DNA from: Methylobacter sp.
GTDB lineage: Bacteria > Pseudomonadota > Gammaproteobacteria > Methylococcales > Methylomonadaceae
DNA: 27,243 nucleotides
Direction of reading: 5' to 3'
Assembly: GCA_023229605.1 (NCBI GenBank)
Contig: JALNYY010000046.1
Span: 1 to 27,243 of the forward strand
Shown here: piece by piece, positions 16,090 through 24,415 of the stretch
Position numbering within the stretch: the first letter of the stretch is position 1
Layout of the letters: each line of letters opens with the position of its first letter
The notes under the pieces: model-generated
Databases searched by the model: none
What the model saw: only the letters and a program-made list of their open reading frames with translations
What the model was told of the DNA's origin: nothing
Position numbers and translations under genes: made by a program

Positions 16090-19029
16090 ATGCGCCGCCG
16101 TCTATTACTGTTTTTTTTACCTTCCGTTTATGCGCCTGTCAGCATCGCCAATGAAGCACTCTGGAATTGTGTGCAAAATAAGGATAGCAAAGAGTGGGTT
16201 TGCGTAGGTGAAAAAAAGCCTGTGGATAAAACCGGTGCGGAAAAGTCCAGCGCTCCGAGCTCATCAAGCACCGTGTCTGCACCCACGCAGGCAAAGACTC
16301 CTGTCGGCAATGCTCAGGAGAATCCTGTCAAGGAGGCGCAGCCGCTACCCTCAGAGGCTGTTGAAAATACTCCGGCGGCTGTTGCGGCAGAGCCTGAAAG
16401 TGTCAAGCAACAGGCCATTCCTGTTAAAAATGCGGAGCCGGAACCGGCTGTTTCCAAACTCCCGGTTAGCACCAAGACGGATAGGGATGCCCGGCAAGTT
16501 AAGGCGGAACCTACGCAAGTCGCCCAGTCGCCCGCCGTCTCCAATCCAAAAAAACTACTCCAAACCGAAACCAATCGTCCAGGCTGGACCTGCGACACCA
16601 AGTCAGGGGATAAAAACTGGGATTGTAAGTTGGTCGGCGAAGATCCCAAGGGGCAGGCGCGCATTGTTGAAACACCTGAATCCGGCATAAGCTTGCTTAC
16701 TCCGACGTTTGACCATGGTGAAGAGCAAACCTTTAAAAATCTTAAATCACAATTGAAATATGATCCCTGGCAAAACTGCACCGCGCCCAGTGGCAGAAAG
16801 AAGCCTGGCTTTGTGTCTGAAAAGGATTTGAGAGACGTATCGCCGCTGGACATTAATTCCGATTATGCGGAAATATTCGATAATGAAATCTACAGCTATG
16901 CCGGCAATGTTGAAATGACCCGCGCAGACCAGAGTTCGGTTTCGACTAAAGCGAGTTATGACACCGTTTCGGAAACCTTGGATTTGCAGGGCAATGTCTA
17001 TTATAGCGATGATGAATTAGCGCTGCATAGCGAGTCTGCATCTCTTAACATGGCTGCTAACCAGGCCAAGTTGAGGAATGCCCTGTTTATTTCTCCGGCT
17101 ACGCCGCTCAGAGGCAGGGCGAAAACGATTTATCGGGAAAGCGGCACCCTGACGCGATATAAAGCCGTTACCTATACCAGTTGCCGTCCAGGCAATCAGG
17201 ACTGGGTTGTTCATGCGTCTGAATTGAAGCTGAACAAAACTACCGGTCAAGGCGCCGCTAGAAATGCCTGGGTTGAGTTTAAAGGTACGCCTGTGTTTTA
17301 TTCGCCGCATCTTTCTTTTCCGATTGATGACAGGCGGCTTTCCGGTTTTCTTTCGCCTTCATTTGGCCATACCCAAAGGGCCGGCATTACTCTGGCAACG
17401 CCTTATTACTGGAACATAGCGCCTAATTATGATGCAACTATACGGCCCCGGTATCTTTCAAATAGGGGGGCTGTACTGGGTGGGGAATTTCGTTATTTGA
17501 CGGAAACGTCAAAAGGGAATGCGGATATGGAGTATATGCCCCATGACAGTATTCTCAATACATCCCGTTATTTGCTAGGACTTAAGGATACCAGCCAATT
17601 TACGCCTCATATCAGTTCAAGCCTGAATTTGAACAAAGTGTCGGATAAAACTTATTTTACCGATTTGGGCAATGCGTTGAGCATGTCTACTTACAGCAGC
17701 TACCTTATAAGTCAAGGTAGTCTAAATTATGTAAACAACGGGGTTTCGTTAAGAGGCACTGCGACCAGTTATGAATCGATTGACCAGGCGATAACCAATG
17801 CGGGATTACCGTACCGGACGCTGCCGCGAATTAATTTGAACTTGAATCATGCATTCGGTTTTATGCCGTTGAATACGGTGATGGATGCTGAATATGTGTA
17901 TTTTCAACATAGTACATTACTGAACGCTCAGCGAGCCAATGTTAGGCCGTCAGTCAGTTTTCCGTTGCTAACTGCCAGCGCGTTTTTAACGCCCAAGCTT
18001 TCCTTGCAGCATACCCAATATTCGTTAAGCAATCCAAAAGAAAAAGACAGCGCCGCATTAGCCTCGAACAGCATGTCAAGAACTCTGCCGACTTTTTCAG
18101 CTGATACCGGCCTGTATTTGGAAAAGGAGCTGAACTTTTCTAATAGATCCTATCTGCATACTATTGAACCCAGATTGTTTTATTTGTATACCCCCAATAC
18201 AGATCAGAGCGCTATCCCCGTTTTCGATACCGGGTTGACTGATTTTTCATTTAACAGCATGTTTTTGGAAAACCGCTTTAGCGGGCCGGATAGGGTGCAG
18301 GATGCTAACCAGTTAACGGCGGCCTTAACGACGCGCCTGGTCGATACTAAATCCGGTCGGGAAAAGTTTAAGCTCGATGTGGGCCAGATTGCTTATTTTC
18401 GTGATAGGAAGGTTAATTTGCCGCTCTATCATGAATCTTTGCCGGGCTATTTCCCGGATACCGATAAGCTGTCAAATCTGGTGACTGACCTCAACCTTGG
18501 ATTGACAGATCATTTATCGGTTAGCTCAGGGGCGCAATGGAACCCTCATTTGAATCGGGTTGTCAGGCAAAATCTTGGGTTGCATTACCAGAATGGGCCT
18601 GGCGAGATTATTAACCTCGGTTATCGATATAGGAAAAATACAATTTATCCGGATTCTTCAGGGTTAAGGCCTTATGACATTATTAACAGCGACATTTCCT
18701 TTCACTGGCCGGTTTATAATGAGTGGTCCGCGGTTGGACGTTGGAGTTATTCATTGCTGAATAATAACACTCAGGAAAGTTTTATTGGCGCGGAAAAAGA
18801 AAATTGTTGCTGGCGTTTCCGTGTTATCGGACGGCGCTGGATTAGTGGCATAGGTGTTAATTCAGATCCAAATAATCCGAACGCTCCAATTGCCCTCAAT
18901 GTGACGGGTATACCCCAGACGGGCGTGTTTTTTCAGATTGAACTAAAAGGGTTGACCGGTATCGGGACAAAACTGGAGCAGTTTTTTGAGAAGCAAATTT
19001 ATGGTTATCAGGCACCGAAAGATGAGTAA
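16090..19029 (+). CDS. lptD: LPS-assembly protein LptD
   Basis: Outer-membrane beta-barrel that inserts lipopolysaccharide into the outer leaflet together with LptE. It has a signal peptide (MRRRLLLFFLPSVYAPVSIA, residues 1-20), then an unusual ~200-residue N-terminal extension, the LptA/OstA-like jellyroll (~255-340) and the C-terminal barrel. The cysteines expected for the two inter-domain disulfides are present: Cys230 (QNCTAPSG), Cys365 (YTSCRPG) and the pair Cys906-Cys907 (ENCCWRF). LPHLSFPIDDRR-like family text (YSPHLSFPID, RRLSGFLSPSFG) is clear. An upstream in-frame TTG at 16078 is possible; the ATG at 16090 gives the best signal peptide, though neither has a strong ribosome binding site. 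It overlaps surA by eight bases. At 979 residues it is longer than E. coli LptD because of the extension. Confidence 0.95.
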   Translation: MRRRLLLFFLPSVYAPVSIANEALWNCVQNKDSKEWVCVGEKKPVDKTGAEKSSAPSSSSTVSAPTQAKTPVGNAQENPVKEAQPLPSEAVENTPAAVAAEPESVKQQAIPVKNAEPEPAVSKLPVSTKTDRDARQVKAEPTQVAQSPAVSNPKKLLQTETNRPGWTCDTKSGDKNWDCKLVGEDPKGQARIVETPESGISLLTPTFDHGEEQTFKNLKSQLKYDPWQNCTAPSGRKKPGFVSEKDLRDVSPLDINSDYAEIFDNEIYSYAGNVEMTRADQSSVSTKASYDTVSETLDLQGNVYYSDDELALHSESASLNMAANQAKLRNALFISPATPLRGRAKTIYRESGTLTRYKAVTYTSCRPGNQDWVVHASELKLNKTTGQGAARNAWVEFKGTPVFYSPHLSFPIDDRRLSGFLSPSFGHTQRAGITLATPYYWNIAPNYDATIRPRYLSNRGAVLGGEFRYLTETSKGNADMEYMPHDSILNTSRYLLGLKDTSQFTPHISSSLNLNKVSDKTYFTDLGNALSMSTYSSYLISQGSLNYVNNGVSLRGTATSYESIDQAITNAGLPYRTLPRINLNLNHAFGFMPLNTVMDAEYVYFQHSTLLNAQRANVRPSVSFPLLTASAFLTPKLSLQHTQYSLSNPKEKDSAALASNSMSRTLPTFSADTGLYLEKELNFSNRSYLHTIEPRLFYLYTPNTDQSAIPVFDTGLTDFSFNSMFLENRFSGPDRVQDANQLTAALTTRLVDTKSGREKFKLDVGQIAYFRDRKVNLPLYHESLPGYFPDTDKLSNLVTDLNLGLTDHLSVSSGAQWNPHLNRVVRQNLGLHYQNGPGEIINLGYRYRKNTIYPDSSGLRPYDIINSDISFHWPVYNEWSAVGRWSYSLLNNNTQESFIGAEKENCCWRFRVIGRRWISGIGVNSDPNNPNAPIALNVTGIPQTGVFFQIELKGLTGIGTKLEQFFEKQIYGYQAPKDE

Positions 19030-20326
19030 ACAAGAAAGCATCAAAATAGCCATTGTAGCGGCGCTGTTGTGTAATTTATTGTTCGGCAGCTTTTTAGTGC
19101 ATGCCGAGGTTCTCGATACGATCGTCGCTGTGGTTGAAGATGACGTTATTCTTGAGCGGGAATTGGAAAAAGAAGTGGCGGCTATTGAACAAAGAATACA
19201 GCAAAGTGGAGCTGCGATTCCTCCTAGCTATGTGTTGCGTAAACAAGTGCTGGAGAAAATGATTGTCGATAAACTTCAGCGGCAGTTGGCGGAAAAGGCC
19301 GGAATTACTGTCAGTGAAGAACAGCTCAACAGTTCGGCAGCGGATATAGCCCGAAGAAACAATATGGATGTAGATCAATTCAGGGAAGAACTGGAAAGAC
19401 AGGGCATGAGCTATCAAAGCTTTCTGGACAATATGCGCAATGAAATCATTATCAATCAGTTGCGCGGCAGAGAGATAGGAGGGCGCATTAAGGTGACCGA
19501 CCGGGAGGTTGAGCACTACATGGAAACCCAGGATAAAATCGGCGAAGAGTCTACGCAGTATCATCTGGGACACATATTGATTGCAGTTAAAGAAGGCGCA
19601 TCATCGGCAGAGATACAACGAGCGATGAGCAAAGCCGATGATATTGCCAAGAGCCTGCGAGCAGGACAAGATTTTAGCCAAACGGCAATAAGTGATTCAG
19701 ATGATGCCAATGCTCTGAAAGGCGGCGATTTGGGGTGGCGCACCAAGAGTGAAATACCAACCTTGTTTGTTGATGAGATCGATCGAATGAAGCAGGGCGA
19801 TGTGTCCGAACCCATACGCAGTCCGAGCGGTTTTCATATTATTAAAATATTGGAGCTAAAAGGCACTGATAATCACATGATTATCAAAACCAAGGTTCGG
19901 CATATCCTAATTAAGACCAATGAGTTAGTCGATGATGCCGAGGCAAAAAAACGTTTGCTGGCATTAAAAGCCCGCATTGCCGATGGTGATGATTTCGCTG
20001 CATTGGCGCGGGCGCATTCAGACGACAAAGGTTCGGCGTTAAAAGGCGGCTCACTCGACTGGGTGGGGCCTGGGGATTTGGTTAAGCCGTTTGAAGAAGC
20101 CATGACAAAACTCGGCATTAACGAAGTGAGTGAACCAGTGCAGACGCAGTTTGGGTGGCACATAATTCAGGTTTTAGGCCGGGAAAATAAGGATGACAGT
20201 AGCGAGTTTAAAAAGAACCTGGTCAGAGATGCTATTCGTAAGCGGAAAATTGAGGAAGAAACAGAGCTATGGGTGCGCAGATTGCGCGATGAGGGTTTTG
20301 TGGAAATTTATCAAGATAGGCTTTGA
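19022..20326 (+). CDS. surA: Periplasmic peptidyl-prolyl isomerase and chaperone SurA
   Basis: Chaperone for outer-membrane barrels, LptD among its clients. The 434-residue form starting at ATG 19022 has a clean signal peptide (MSKQESIKIAIVAALLCNLL... cut near VHA/EVLD, residue 28). The SurA N-domain follows (LDTIVAVVEDDVILEREL, DKLQRQLAEKAGITVSEEQL). Next come two parvulin domains: the first around GHILIAVKEG to GFHIIKILELKG, the second from RHILIKTNELVDD to GWHIIQVLGRE. A short C-terminal helix closes the chaperone fold. An earlier in-frame start at 18986 would place 12 extra residues, with several charged ones, before the signal and is less likely. It overlaps the lptD end by eight bases, so the two are translationally coupled. 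The pdxA-rsmA genes that often follow surA are absent. Confidence 0.95.
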   Translation: MSKQESIKIAIVAALLCNLLFGSFLVHAEVLDTIVAVVEDDVILERELEKEVAAIEQRIQQSGAAIPPSYVLRKQVLEKMIVDKLQRQLAEKAGITVSEEQLNSSAADIARRNNMDVDQFREELERQGMSYQSFLDNMRNEIIINQLRGREIGGRIKVTDREVEHYMETQDKIGEESTQYHLGHILIAVKEGASSAEIQRAMSKADDIAKSLRAGQDFSQTAISDSDDANALKGGDLGWRTKSEIPTLFVDEIDRMKQGDVSEPIRSPSGFHIIKILELKGTDNHMIIKTKVRHILIKTNELVDDAEAKKRLLALKARIADGDDFAALARAHSDDKGSALKGGSLDWVGPGDLVKPFEEAMTKLGINEVSEPVQTQFGWHIIQVLGRENKDDSSEFKKNLVRDAIRKRKIEEETELWVRRLRDEGFVEIYQDRL

Positions 20327-20366
20327 AACAGCGCCATGTGGTTAGCTTTTCAAGATTGGGATAGGG

Positions 20367-20753
20367 ATGGACAGCGAGGATAAACACGACTGCATGGATA
20401 AGAGACCGACAGGAACAGTCGTAGCCCAAGCGGGCATTAAAATGGTCCGTTATCGCTTGGACGTGGGGTGTAAGCATCAGGTTACTCCGGAAGAACTTAG
20501 AAAAGTCCTGATTGAGGAGTCCGGAGTCGACAAAAATAATATTAACAATATTAATATTCAAGGTGATTACACGCTTGTTGAGTTGCCCGATGAAATGCCG
20601 CCGGATATATTCCAGCATTTAAAATCAGTAGAAATTAATCAGCATAAGCTGGATATAAAGCGGATAAAAGCACGCAATAAAAAACGCGGCAACAACCATC
20701 GTCGGCGAGGAAAGACGCGTACTCCACAGGCTGATAATGGCGGTTCCGGCTAA
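20367..20753 (+). CDS. Free-standing DbpA-type RNA-binding domain protein with basic tail
   Basis: 128 residues. The core, KMVRYRLDVGCKHQVTPEELRKVLIEES followed by INNINIQGDYTLVELPDEMP and LKSVEINQHKLDIKRIK (shown here as separate blocks, ~25-100), matches the DbpA/CsdA C-terminal RNA-binding domain. In DEAD-box helicases this domain recognises structured RNA; here no helicase precedes it. The last ~28 residues are very basic (ARNKKRGNNHRRRGKTR), fitting nucleic-acid binding. It begins 40 bases after surA, with TAGGG close to the ATG. It may be an rRNA- or mRNA-binding accessory factor; its target is unknown. The domain call is good, the function is not known. Confidence 0.75.
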   Translation: MDSEDKHDCMDKRPTGTVVAQAGIKMVRYRLDVGCKHQVTPEELRKVLIEESGVDKNNINNINIQGDYTLVELPDEMPPDIFQHLKSVEINQHKLDIKRIKARNKKRGNNHRRRGKTRTPQADNGGSG

Positions 20754-20786
20754 ATCGGCAACAGTTAAGCTGATCGAATAGGGAGA

Positions 20787-20801
20787 CGGAGTTAAACTCC
20801 G
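20787..20801. repeat. Short palindrome between the RNA-binding protein and hydrolase genes
   Basis: CGGAGTT and AACTCCG flank a central A. It is the only symmetric element in this 95-base convergent gap apart from the dispersed repeat at 20834. There is no T-tract, so terminator function is uncertain. Confidence 0.4.
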
Positions 20802-20833
20802 ATGGCTAAGAAGGTGTGGCTCTGGTAGAGGGT

Positions 20834-20857
20834 CAAAAGTAGGCGCTTTTAGGCGAC
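20834..20857. repeat. 24-base dispersed repeat, copy 2
   Basis: Matches 13247-13270 at 22 of 24 positions in the same orientation. It overlaps the last codons and the TAA of the minus-strand hydrolase gene, so the repeat contributes the end of that protein (SRVA). Confidence 0.65.
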
Positions 20858-21496
20858 GCGGGAGCAGTTGCCGACGAAGGGATTACTGCGCATTTCTTCT
20901 CCAAAAGTGGACATCGGGCCGTGACCTGGAATAAAAGAAAACTGTTCACCCAAGGGCCATAGATTGTTTTTGATTGAATTAATCAAAGTATTGAAATCTC
21001 CTTTCGGTAAATCGGTTCGACCGATTGAACCTTTAAATAACACATCGCCGACTATGGCCAGTTTTGTGTTGCGGTGAACAAAAACCACGTGTCCCGGCGT
21101 ATGCCCAGGGCAGTGAAAAACGTCCAGTATTTGTTCGCCAACCTTAACCATATCGCCCTGGCTTAACCAACGTGACGGTATAAATGAATCGCAGGCCGGG
21201 AAACGAAAAACCCGACATTGTTCAGGAATGGCGTCAATCAAGAATTGGTCGTCATGATGGGGGCCTATAACAGGAATGGAAAGCAACGCCGCAAGTTCTG
21301 CTGTAGCGCCGATATGATCAAGATGCCCGTGGGTGATCAAGATGGATTCGGGCGATGCATTTTCCCTATCTATGGCTTTAATGATTATGTCAATATCGCC
21401 GCCGGGGTCAACGATAGCCGCTTTGTTGGTATGTTCGCAAATCAGCAAGGAACAGTTCTGCTGGTAAGCGGTAACCGGAATAATACAAAATCGCAT
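20849..21496 (-). CDS. Metallo-beta-lactamase-fold hydrolase, glyoxalase II-like (YcbL type)
   Basis: 215 residues. The metal-binding motif THGHLDHIG (~56-64), the later HCPGHTPGHVVF, GDVLFKGSIGRTDLP and FIPGHGPMS supply the His/Asp ligands of the GloB/YcbL subgroup. Opening residues MRFCIIPVTAYQQNCSL agree with the ATG at 21496, whereas the further upstream TTG at 21520 would add eight residues unlike the family. The short length, without the extra C-terminal domain of true GloB, favours a YcbL-like thioesterase; the substrate is unknown. It is convergent with the surA unit and divergent from rnd. The last residues overlap a dispersed repeat. Confidence 0.88.
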   Translation of the reverse strand: MRFCIIPVTAYQQNCSLLICEHTNKAAIVDPGGDIDIIIKAIDRENASPESILITHGHLDHIGATAELAALLSIPVIGPHHDDQFLIDAIPEQCRVFRFPACDSFIPSRWLSQGDMVKVGEQILDVFHCPGHTPGHVVFVHRNTKLAIVGDVLFKGSIGRTDLPKGDFNTLINSIKNNLWPLGEQFSFIPGHGPMSTFGEEMRSNPFVGNCSRVA

Positions 21497-21603
21497 AGGC
21501 AAATGAAGACAAAAAGACAAATTCTATCACTAAAATGAAAAACCACCATTAGCCGTAAATACATGGTTTTTACGGTGTGTTACTGACAGCTCGTTTAACT
21601 ATA

Positions 21604-22779
21604 ATGACAAACATACAATATATAAATACTCCTGAGCAGCTGGTTAAGCTGTGCGAACAGATTAAAAAAGAACCCTGGCTGGCTCTTGATACGGAGTTTT
21701 TACGGGAAAAAACCTATTTTCCTAAGTTTTGCCTACTGCAAATAGCAACGCCGGAATGGGTGGCGTGTGTTGACCCCATAGCATTGCCCTCGCTGGACAT
21801 TCTTTTTGACGTTATATACAGCCCATCCATCGTAAAAGTATTTCATTCCTGTCGGCAGGACTTGGAGATTTTTTATCAATTAACCGGGAAAATACCCGAA
21901 CCGTTATTCGATACTCAAATAGCCGCGCCGTTGCTGGGTTTTCAGGAGAATCCGGGTTACGCGATGCTGGTTTCCAGCCTGCTAAATGTGAATTTAAACA
22001 AGGCGCATACCCGGGCGGATTGGAGCAAACGGCCGCTGATAGATGCGGAAATTCAATATGCTGCGGATGATGTGATTTATTTATGCAAGATTTATCAAAT
22101 GATGTTGCAGAAATTAGCCGAACTGGGACGCGCTGATTGGCTGGAACGGGATTTTGCTGAACTGGAAAATCCGGATTTGTATGAGATTAAGCCTGAAAAA
22201 GCCTGGTTGAAAATTAAAGGTAAAAACAAACTGACCGGCAGGCAATTATCAATCGTTCAAGCCTTGGCAGAATGGCGGGAAAAAACCGCGCAGTCCGAAG
22301 ATCGTCCCAAGAGCTGGCTGTTGCGTGATGAGTTGCTGTTCGATATAGCCAAGCTGCAACCGGAAACAGTGGGTGAATTAGCCAATGTGCGCGGCATTAA
22401 TGAACGCGCGGTTAATCGTTACGGCGTGGAACTGTGTCAATTAATTACGGCTGCCAAGAACCGTGCGCCGATACCCTTGAATGAAAAAGGCCGGCCAGCT
22501 AAAAAAACTCAACAACAGGAAGCGATACTGGATATTTTAACGGCGCTGGTCAGAATTCGCGCCGAAGAAAACTCGTTAAATCCGGTTATTCTTGCGACAC
22601 GTAAGGACTTGGAAGTGTTGTTGTTCAATGACGATGAGGAGTGCCCACTGCTGCACGGCTGGCGATTTAAAATGGCCGGCAGGGAACTGGTAGGCCTGTT
22701 AAAAGGGGAGTTGTTCTTAGGGATAGAGTCAGACAGGCTGGCTATTATTGAAAATAAATCCTTGACAAAGGCTGGTTAA
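21604..22779 (+). CDS. rnd: Ribonuclease D
   Basis: 3'-to-5' exoribonuclease that trims tRNA and other stable RNA precursors. The DEDD exonuclease residues are visible in LALDTEFLRE (Asp-x-Glu), FHSCRQDLEIFY and YAADDVIYL, together with LFDTQIAAPLLG. The HRDC domains follow: SIVQALAEWREKTAQSEDRP with SWLLRDELLFDIAKLQP, and a second, more diverged one in the C-terminal ~90 residues. It is 391 residues from the ATG at 21604, near the usual 370-390. A GTG at 21577 would add nine residues with no match to the family, and neither start has a clear ribosome binding site. It is divergent from the hydrolase gene, so a promoter should lie in 21497-21603, but I see no clear hexamers. Confidence 0.94.
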   Translation: MTNIQYINTPEQLVKLCEQIKKEPWLALDTEFLREKTYFPKFCLLQIATPEWVACVDPIALPSLDILFDVIYSPSIVKVFHSCRQDLEIFYQLTGKIPEPLFDTQIAAPLLGFQENPGYAMLVSSLLNVNLNKAHTRADWSKRPLIDAEIQYAADDVIYLCKIYQMMLQKLAELGRADWLERDFAELENPDLYEIKPEKAWLKIKGKNKLTGRQLSIVQALAEWREKTAQSEDRPKSWLLRDELLFDIAKLQPETVGELANVRGINERAVNRYGVELCQLITAAKNRAPIPLNEKGRPAKKTQQQEAILDILTALVRIRAEENSLNPVILATRKDLEVLLFNDDEECPLLHGWRFKMAGRELVGLLKGELFLGIESDRLAIIENKSLTKAG

Positions 22780-22823
22780 TTTAATCGTTTTTAACTACTG
22801 GTTTGCATATTCCTTGTGGATAT

Positions 22824-22852
22824 TTGACATTGTGTTGGTGTTGGGATAGGGT
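22824..22852 (+). promoter_or_regulatory. Candidate sigma70-type promoter upstream of the TIGR04073 gene
   Basis: A perfect TTGACA (22824-22829) is followed 17 bases later by TAGGGT (22847-22852), a weak -10. It is about 110 bases before the start codon, in a 184-base gap otherwise without recognisable structure. Confidence 0.35.
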
Positions 22853-22963
22853 TGGCTTAAGGGAATTTTAAGTTTCGATCCCCTTATTTGGCTCTTGGGG
22901 TCAAATTTATTGATTAATATTGTAAAAGACCCTGCGGATTAAACATTTAATGAGGAATCAATA

Positions 22964-23371
22964 ATGAATAAGAAAAACCTCTTCACTGCCTGTGTACTTT
23001 GCAGCGCATTATTGTCAACAGGAGCAGCTTATGCGGATGAGCATAGTTATTTATCCGGTGTGGGCTCTAAAATAGGCCAAGGATTAGCTAATACAGCGAC
23101 CGGCTTTATTGAGATACCGAAAAATATCATCAACATCAGTCACGAACAAAATGCTTTTGTCGGAGTGACCTGGGGATTGTTGCGTGGAGTCATTGAAACT
23201 GTCAGCAGGACGACTGTGGGTGTAGCCGAATTGATTACAGCCCCTATCCCGACGGATGACTTTATTACGCCGCCTTATGTATGGAACCGTTTTAGTGAGG
23301 ATAGTCGTTATTTTGGTCTCCATGTGCCAGGATATTGGACTACTTATGGACCGTTAGATGACGGCGAATAG
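22964..23371 (+). CDS. Exosortase system-associated protein, TIGR04073 family
   Basis: Secreted protein of 135 residues with a typical signal peptide (MNKKNLFTACVLCSALLSTGAAYA, about residues 1-24 in total). The mature part has family features: KIGQGLANTATGFIEIPKNI, then GVTWGLLRGVIETVSRTTVG, VAELITAPIP and a closing PPYVWNRF. The Gly-rich hydrophobic stretches may associate with membrane. The family co-occurs with exosortase/PEP-CTERM genomes; no exosortase or PEP-CTERM tail is visible here and its function is not known. A good ribosome binding site (GAGGA at 22952) supports the start. It is followed after ~80 bases by an OmpA-like lipoprotein gene in the same direction. Confidence 0.82.
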   Translation: MNKKNLFTACVLCSALLSTGAAYADEHSYLSGVGSKIGQGLANTATGFIEIPKNIINISHEQNAFVGVTWGLLRGVIETVSRTTVGVAELITAPIPTDDFITPPYVWNRFSEDSRYFGLHVPGYWTTYGPLDDGE

Positions 23372-23436
23372 CCATTGACCCATTAAATGCAATCGTTGCG
23401 TCCATTCGCCAGAAAGTGACGCGTGATTCGGATTGA

Positions 23437-23443
23437 AAAAGGA
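23437..23443 (+). promoter_or_regulatory. Ribosome binding site fixing the lipoprotein start
   Basis: AAAAGGA sits seven bases before the ATG at 23451. The earlier in-frame TTG at 23433 would place this sequence inside the coding region and spoil the short n-region of the lipoprotein signal. Confidence 0.65.
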
Positions 23444-23450
23444 TAAAGTT

Positions 23451-24155
23451 ATGAACAAACAATGTATTTACGTGCCACTTGCCGTATTAGCCGCCACTCT
23501 TGCCGCCTGCAGCGCGCCGCCACAAAAAGATATTCCCGGGTTAAGTTCGGGAATTGATGCTGCAAACGCAGGTCATTATCGTCAGTCCATTTATCATGAG
23601 CAGTTGGCCGAGGAAAAATTGGCGGAAGCCGATAAAGCTTTAGCAAATTGGAAAAATGGCTATTACTGGAATATTAATGATCAGCAAAAAGCTAAAGATG
23701 CCGCCCAGGCAGCTGCGCAGCACAGGCTTGCATCGGAAAAAGAGCTATGCCAGTGGTTAACAGAGGTTCACAGTCAAAATCATCTTAAGGACGGCTCGGT
23801 TTCGACTCAACATACCGCCGTATTTTTCGCAGATGATAGTGCGACGCCTTATAAATCTGAGGAACATGAAATTGCTATTCTAGGCTCATATTTGGAAACT
23901 CATCCCGATATTTCCGTCGATATAGATGCTTATACCGATACGGTTGGCACTGCGGCATATAATCAAAGTCTATCGGAAAGAAGGGCGGCTACTGTCAGCC
24001 AGTTGTTAGTCAAGCATGGTGCAAAGGTTCAACAATTGCATGTAAAAGCTTTGGGCAAAGCACACGGCCCCGACAATACTCCGGATCAGCAACATCGGAT
24101 AGTATCCATGTATACTGTTCATCCCGTTTATGCCGATTGTCCTGATTTGAAATAA
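23451..24155 (+). CDS. OmpA-like peptidoglycan-associated lipoprotein
   Basis: 234 residues. A type II signal peptide with lipobox LAAC (Cys20) directs lipidation. The next ~90 residues are helical and rich in Ala/Glu/Lys (YHEQLAEEKLAEADKALANW, KAKDAAQAAAQHRLASEKEL), probably coiled coil. The C-terminal third is an OmpA-type domain: VFFADDSATPYKSEE, VDIDAYTDTVGTAAYNQSLS and ERRAATVSQLLVKHGAKV carry the usual D/R peptidoglycan-contact pattern (TDxxG...YNxxLSxRR). It should tether the outer membrane to the peptidoglycan or organise the envelope. It lies downstream of the TIGR04073 gene and ends before a hairpin terminator, so the two may form one unit. Confidence 0.85.
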   Translation: MNKQCIYVPLAVLAATLAACSAPPQKDIPGLSSGIDAANAGHYRQSIYHEQLAEEKLAEADKALANWKNGYYWNINDQQKAKDAAQAAAQHRLASEKELCQWLTEVHSQNHLKDGSVSTQHTAVFFADDSATPYKSEEHEIAILGSYLETHPDISVDIDAYTDTVGTAAYNQSLSERRAATVSQLLVKHGAKVQQLHVKALGKAHGPDNTPDQQHRIVSMYTVHPVYADCPDLK

Positions 24156-24169
24156 CCATCATCTAAAGT

Positions 24170-24215
24170 CCCCCTGTAGTCATTGTGAGACTATAGGGGG
24201 CTCGCATTTTTCTTT
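24170..24215 (+). terminator. Probable Rho-independent terminator after the lipoprotein gene
   Basis: Stem arms CCCCCTGTAGTC (24170-24181) and GACTATAGGGGG (24189-24200) pair over 12 positions including one G-U, with a 7-nt loop. Six bases later comes TTTTTCTTT. The displaced T-tract makes it less than ideal. Confidence 0.6.
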
Positions 24216-24369
24216 ACCTTATTCAAAAAAAACGCACTCTGGTCATCATTGCCGGTAGCTAACTGAGCAGCAACGCGATAATAAAAACTGACCGCTCTTG
24301 TGTCGGACGCGTTTCCTAATATTATATTTTAAATTGGTTTAAGCTGATGCTTGCCGCGCGTGGTTGTCA

Positions 24370-24375
24370 TATAAT
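24370..24375 (+). promoter_or_regulatory. Possible -10 hexamer upstream of the MxaD-like gene
   Basis: TATAAT is 40 bases before the start codon; no convincing -35 is seen at 16-18 bases. The remainder of the 260-base gap 24156-24415 holds the terminator and otherwise nothing I can support. Confidence 0.3.
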
Positions 24376-24415
24376 GCGCGTTTTAGTTTTTTATGTTCCC
24401 GGAAGGTAAGTTAAT

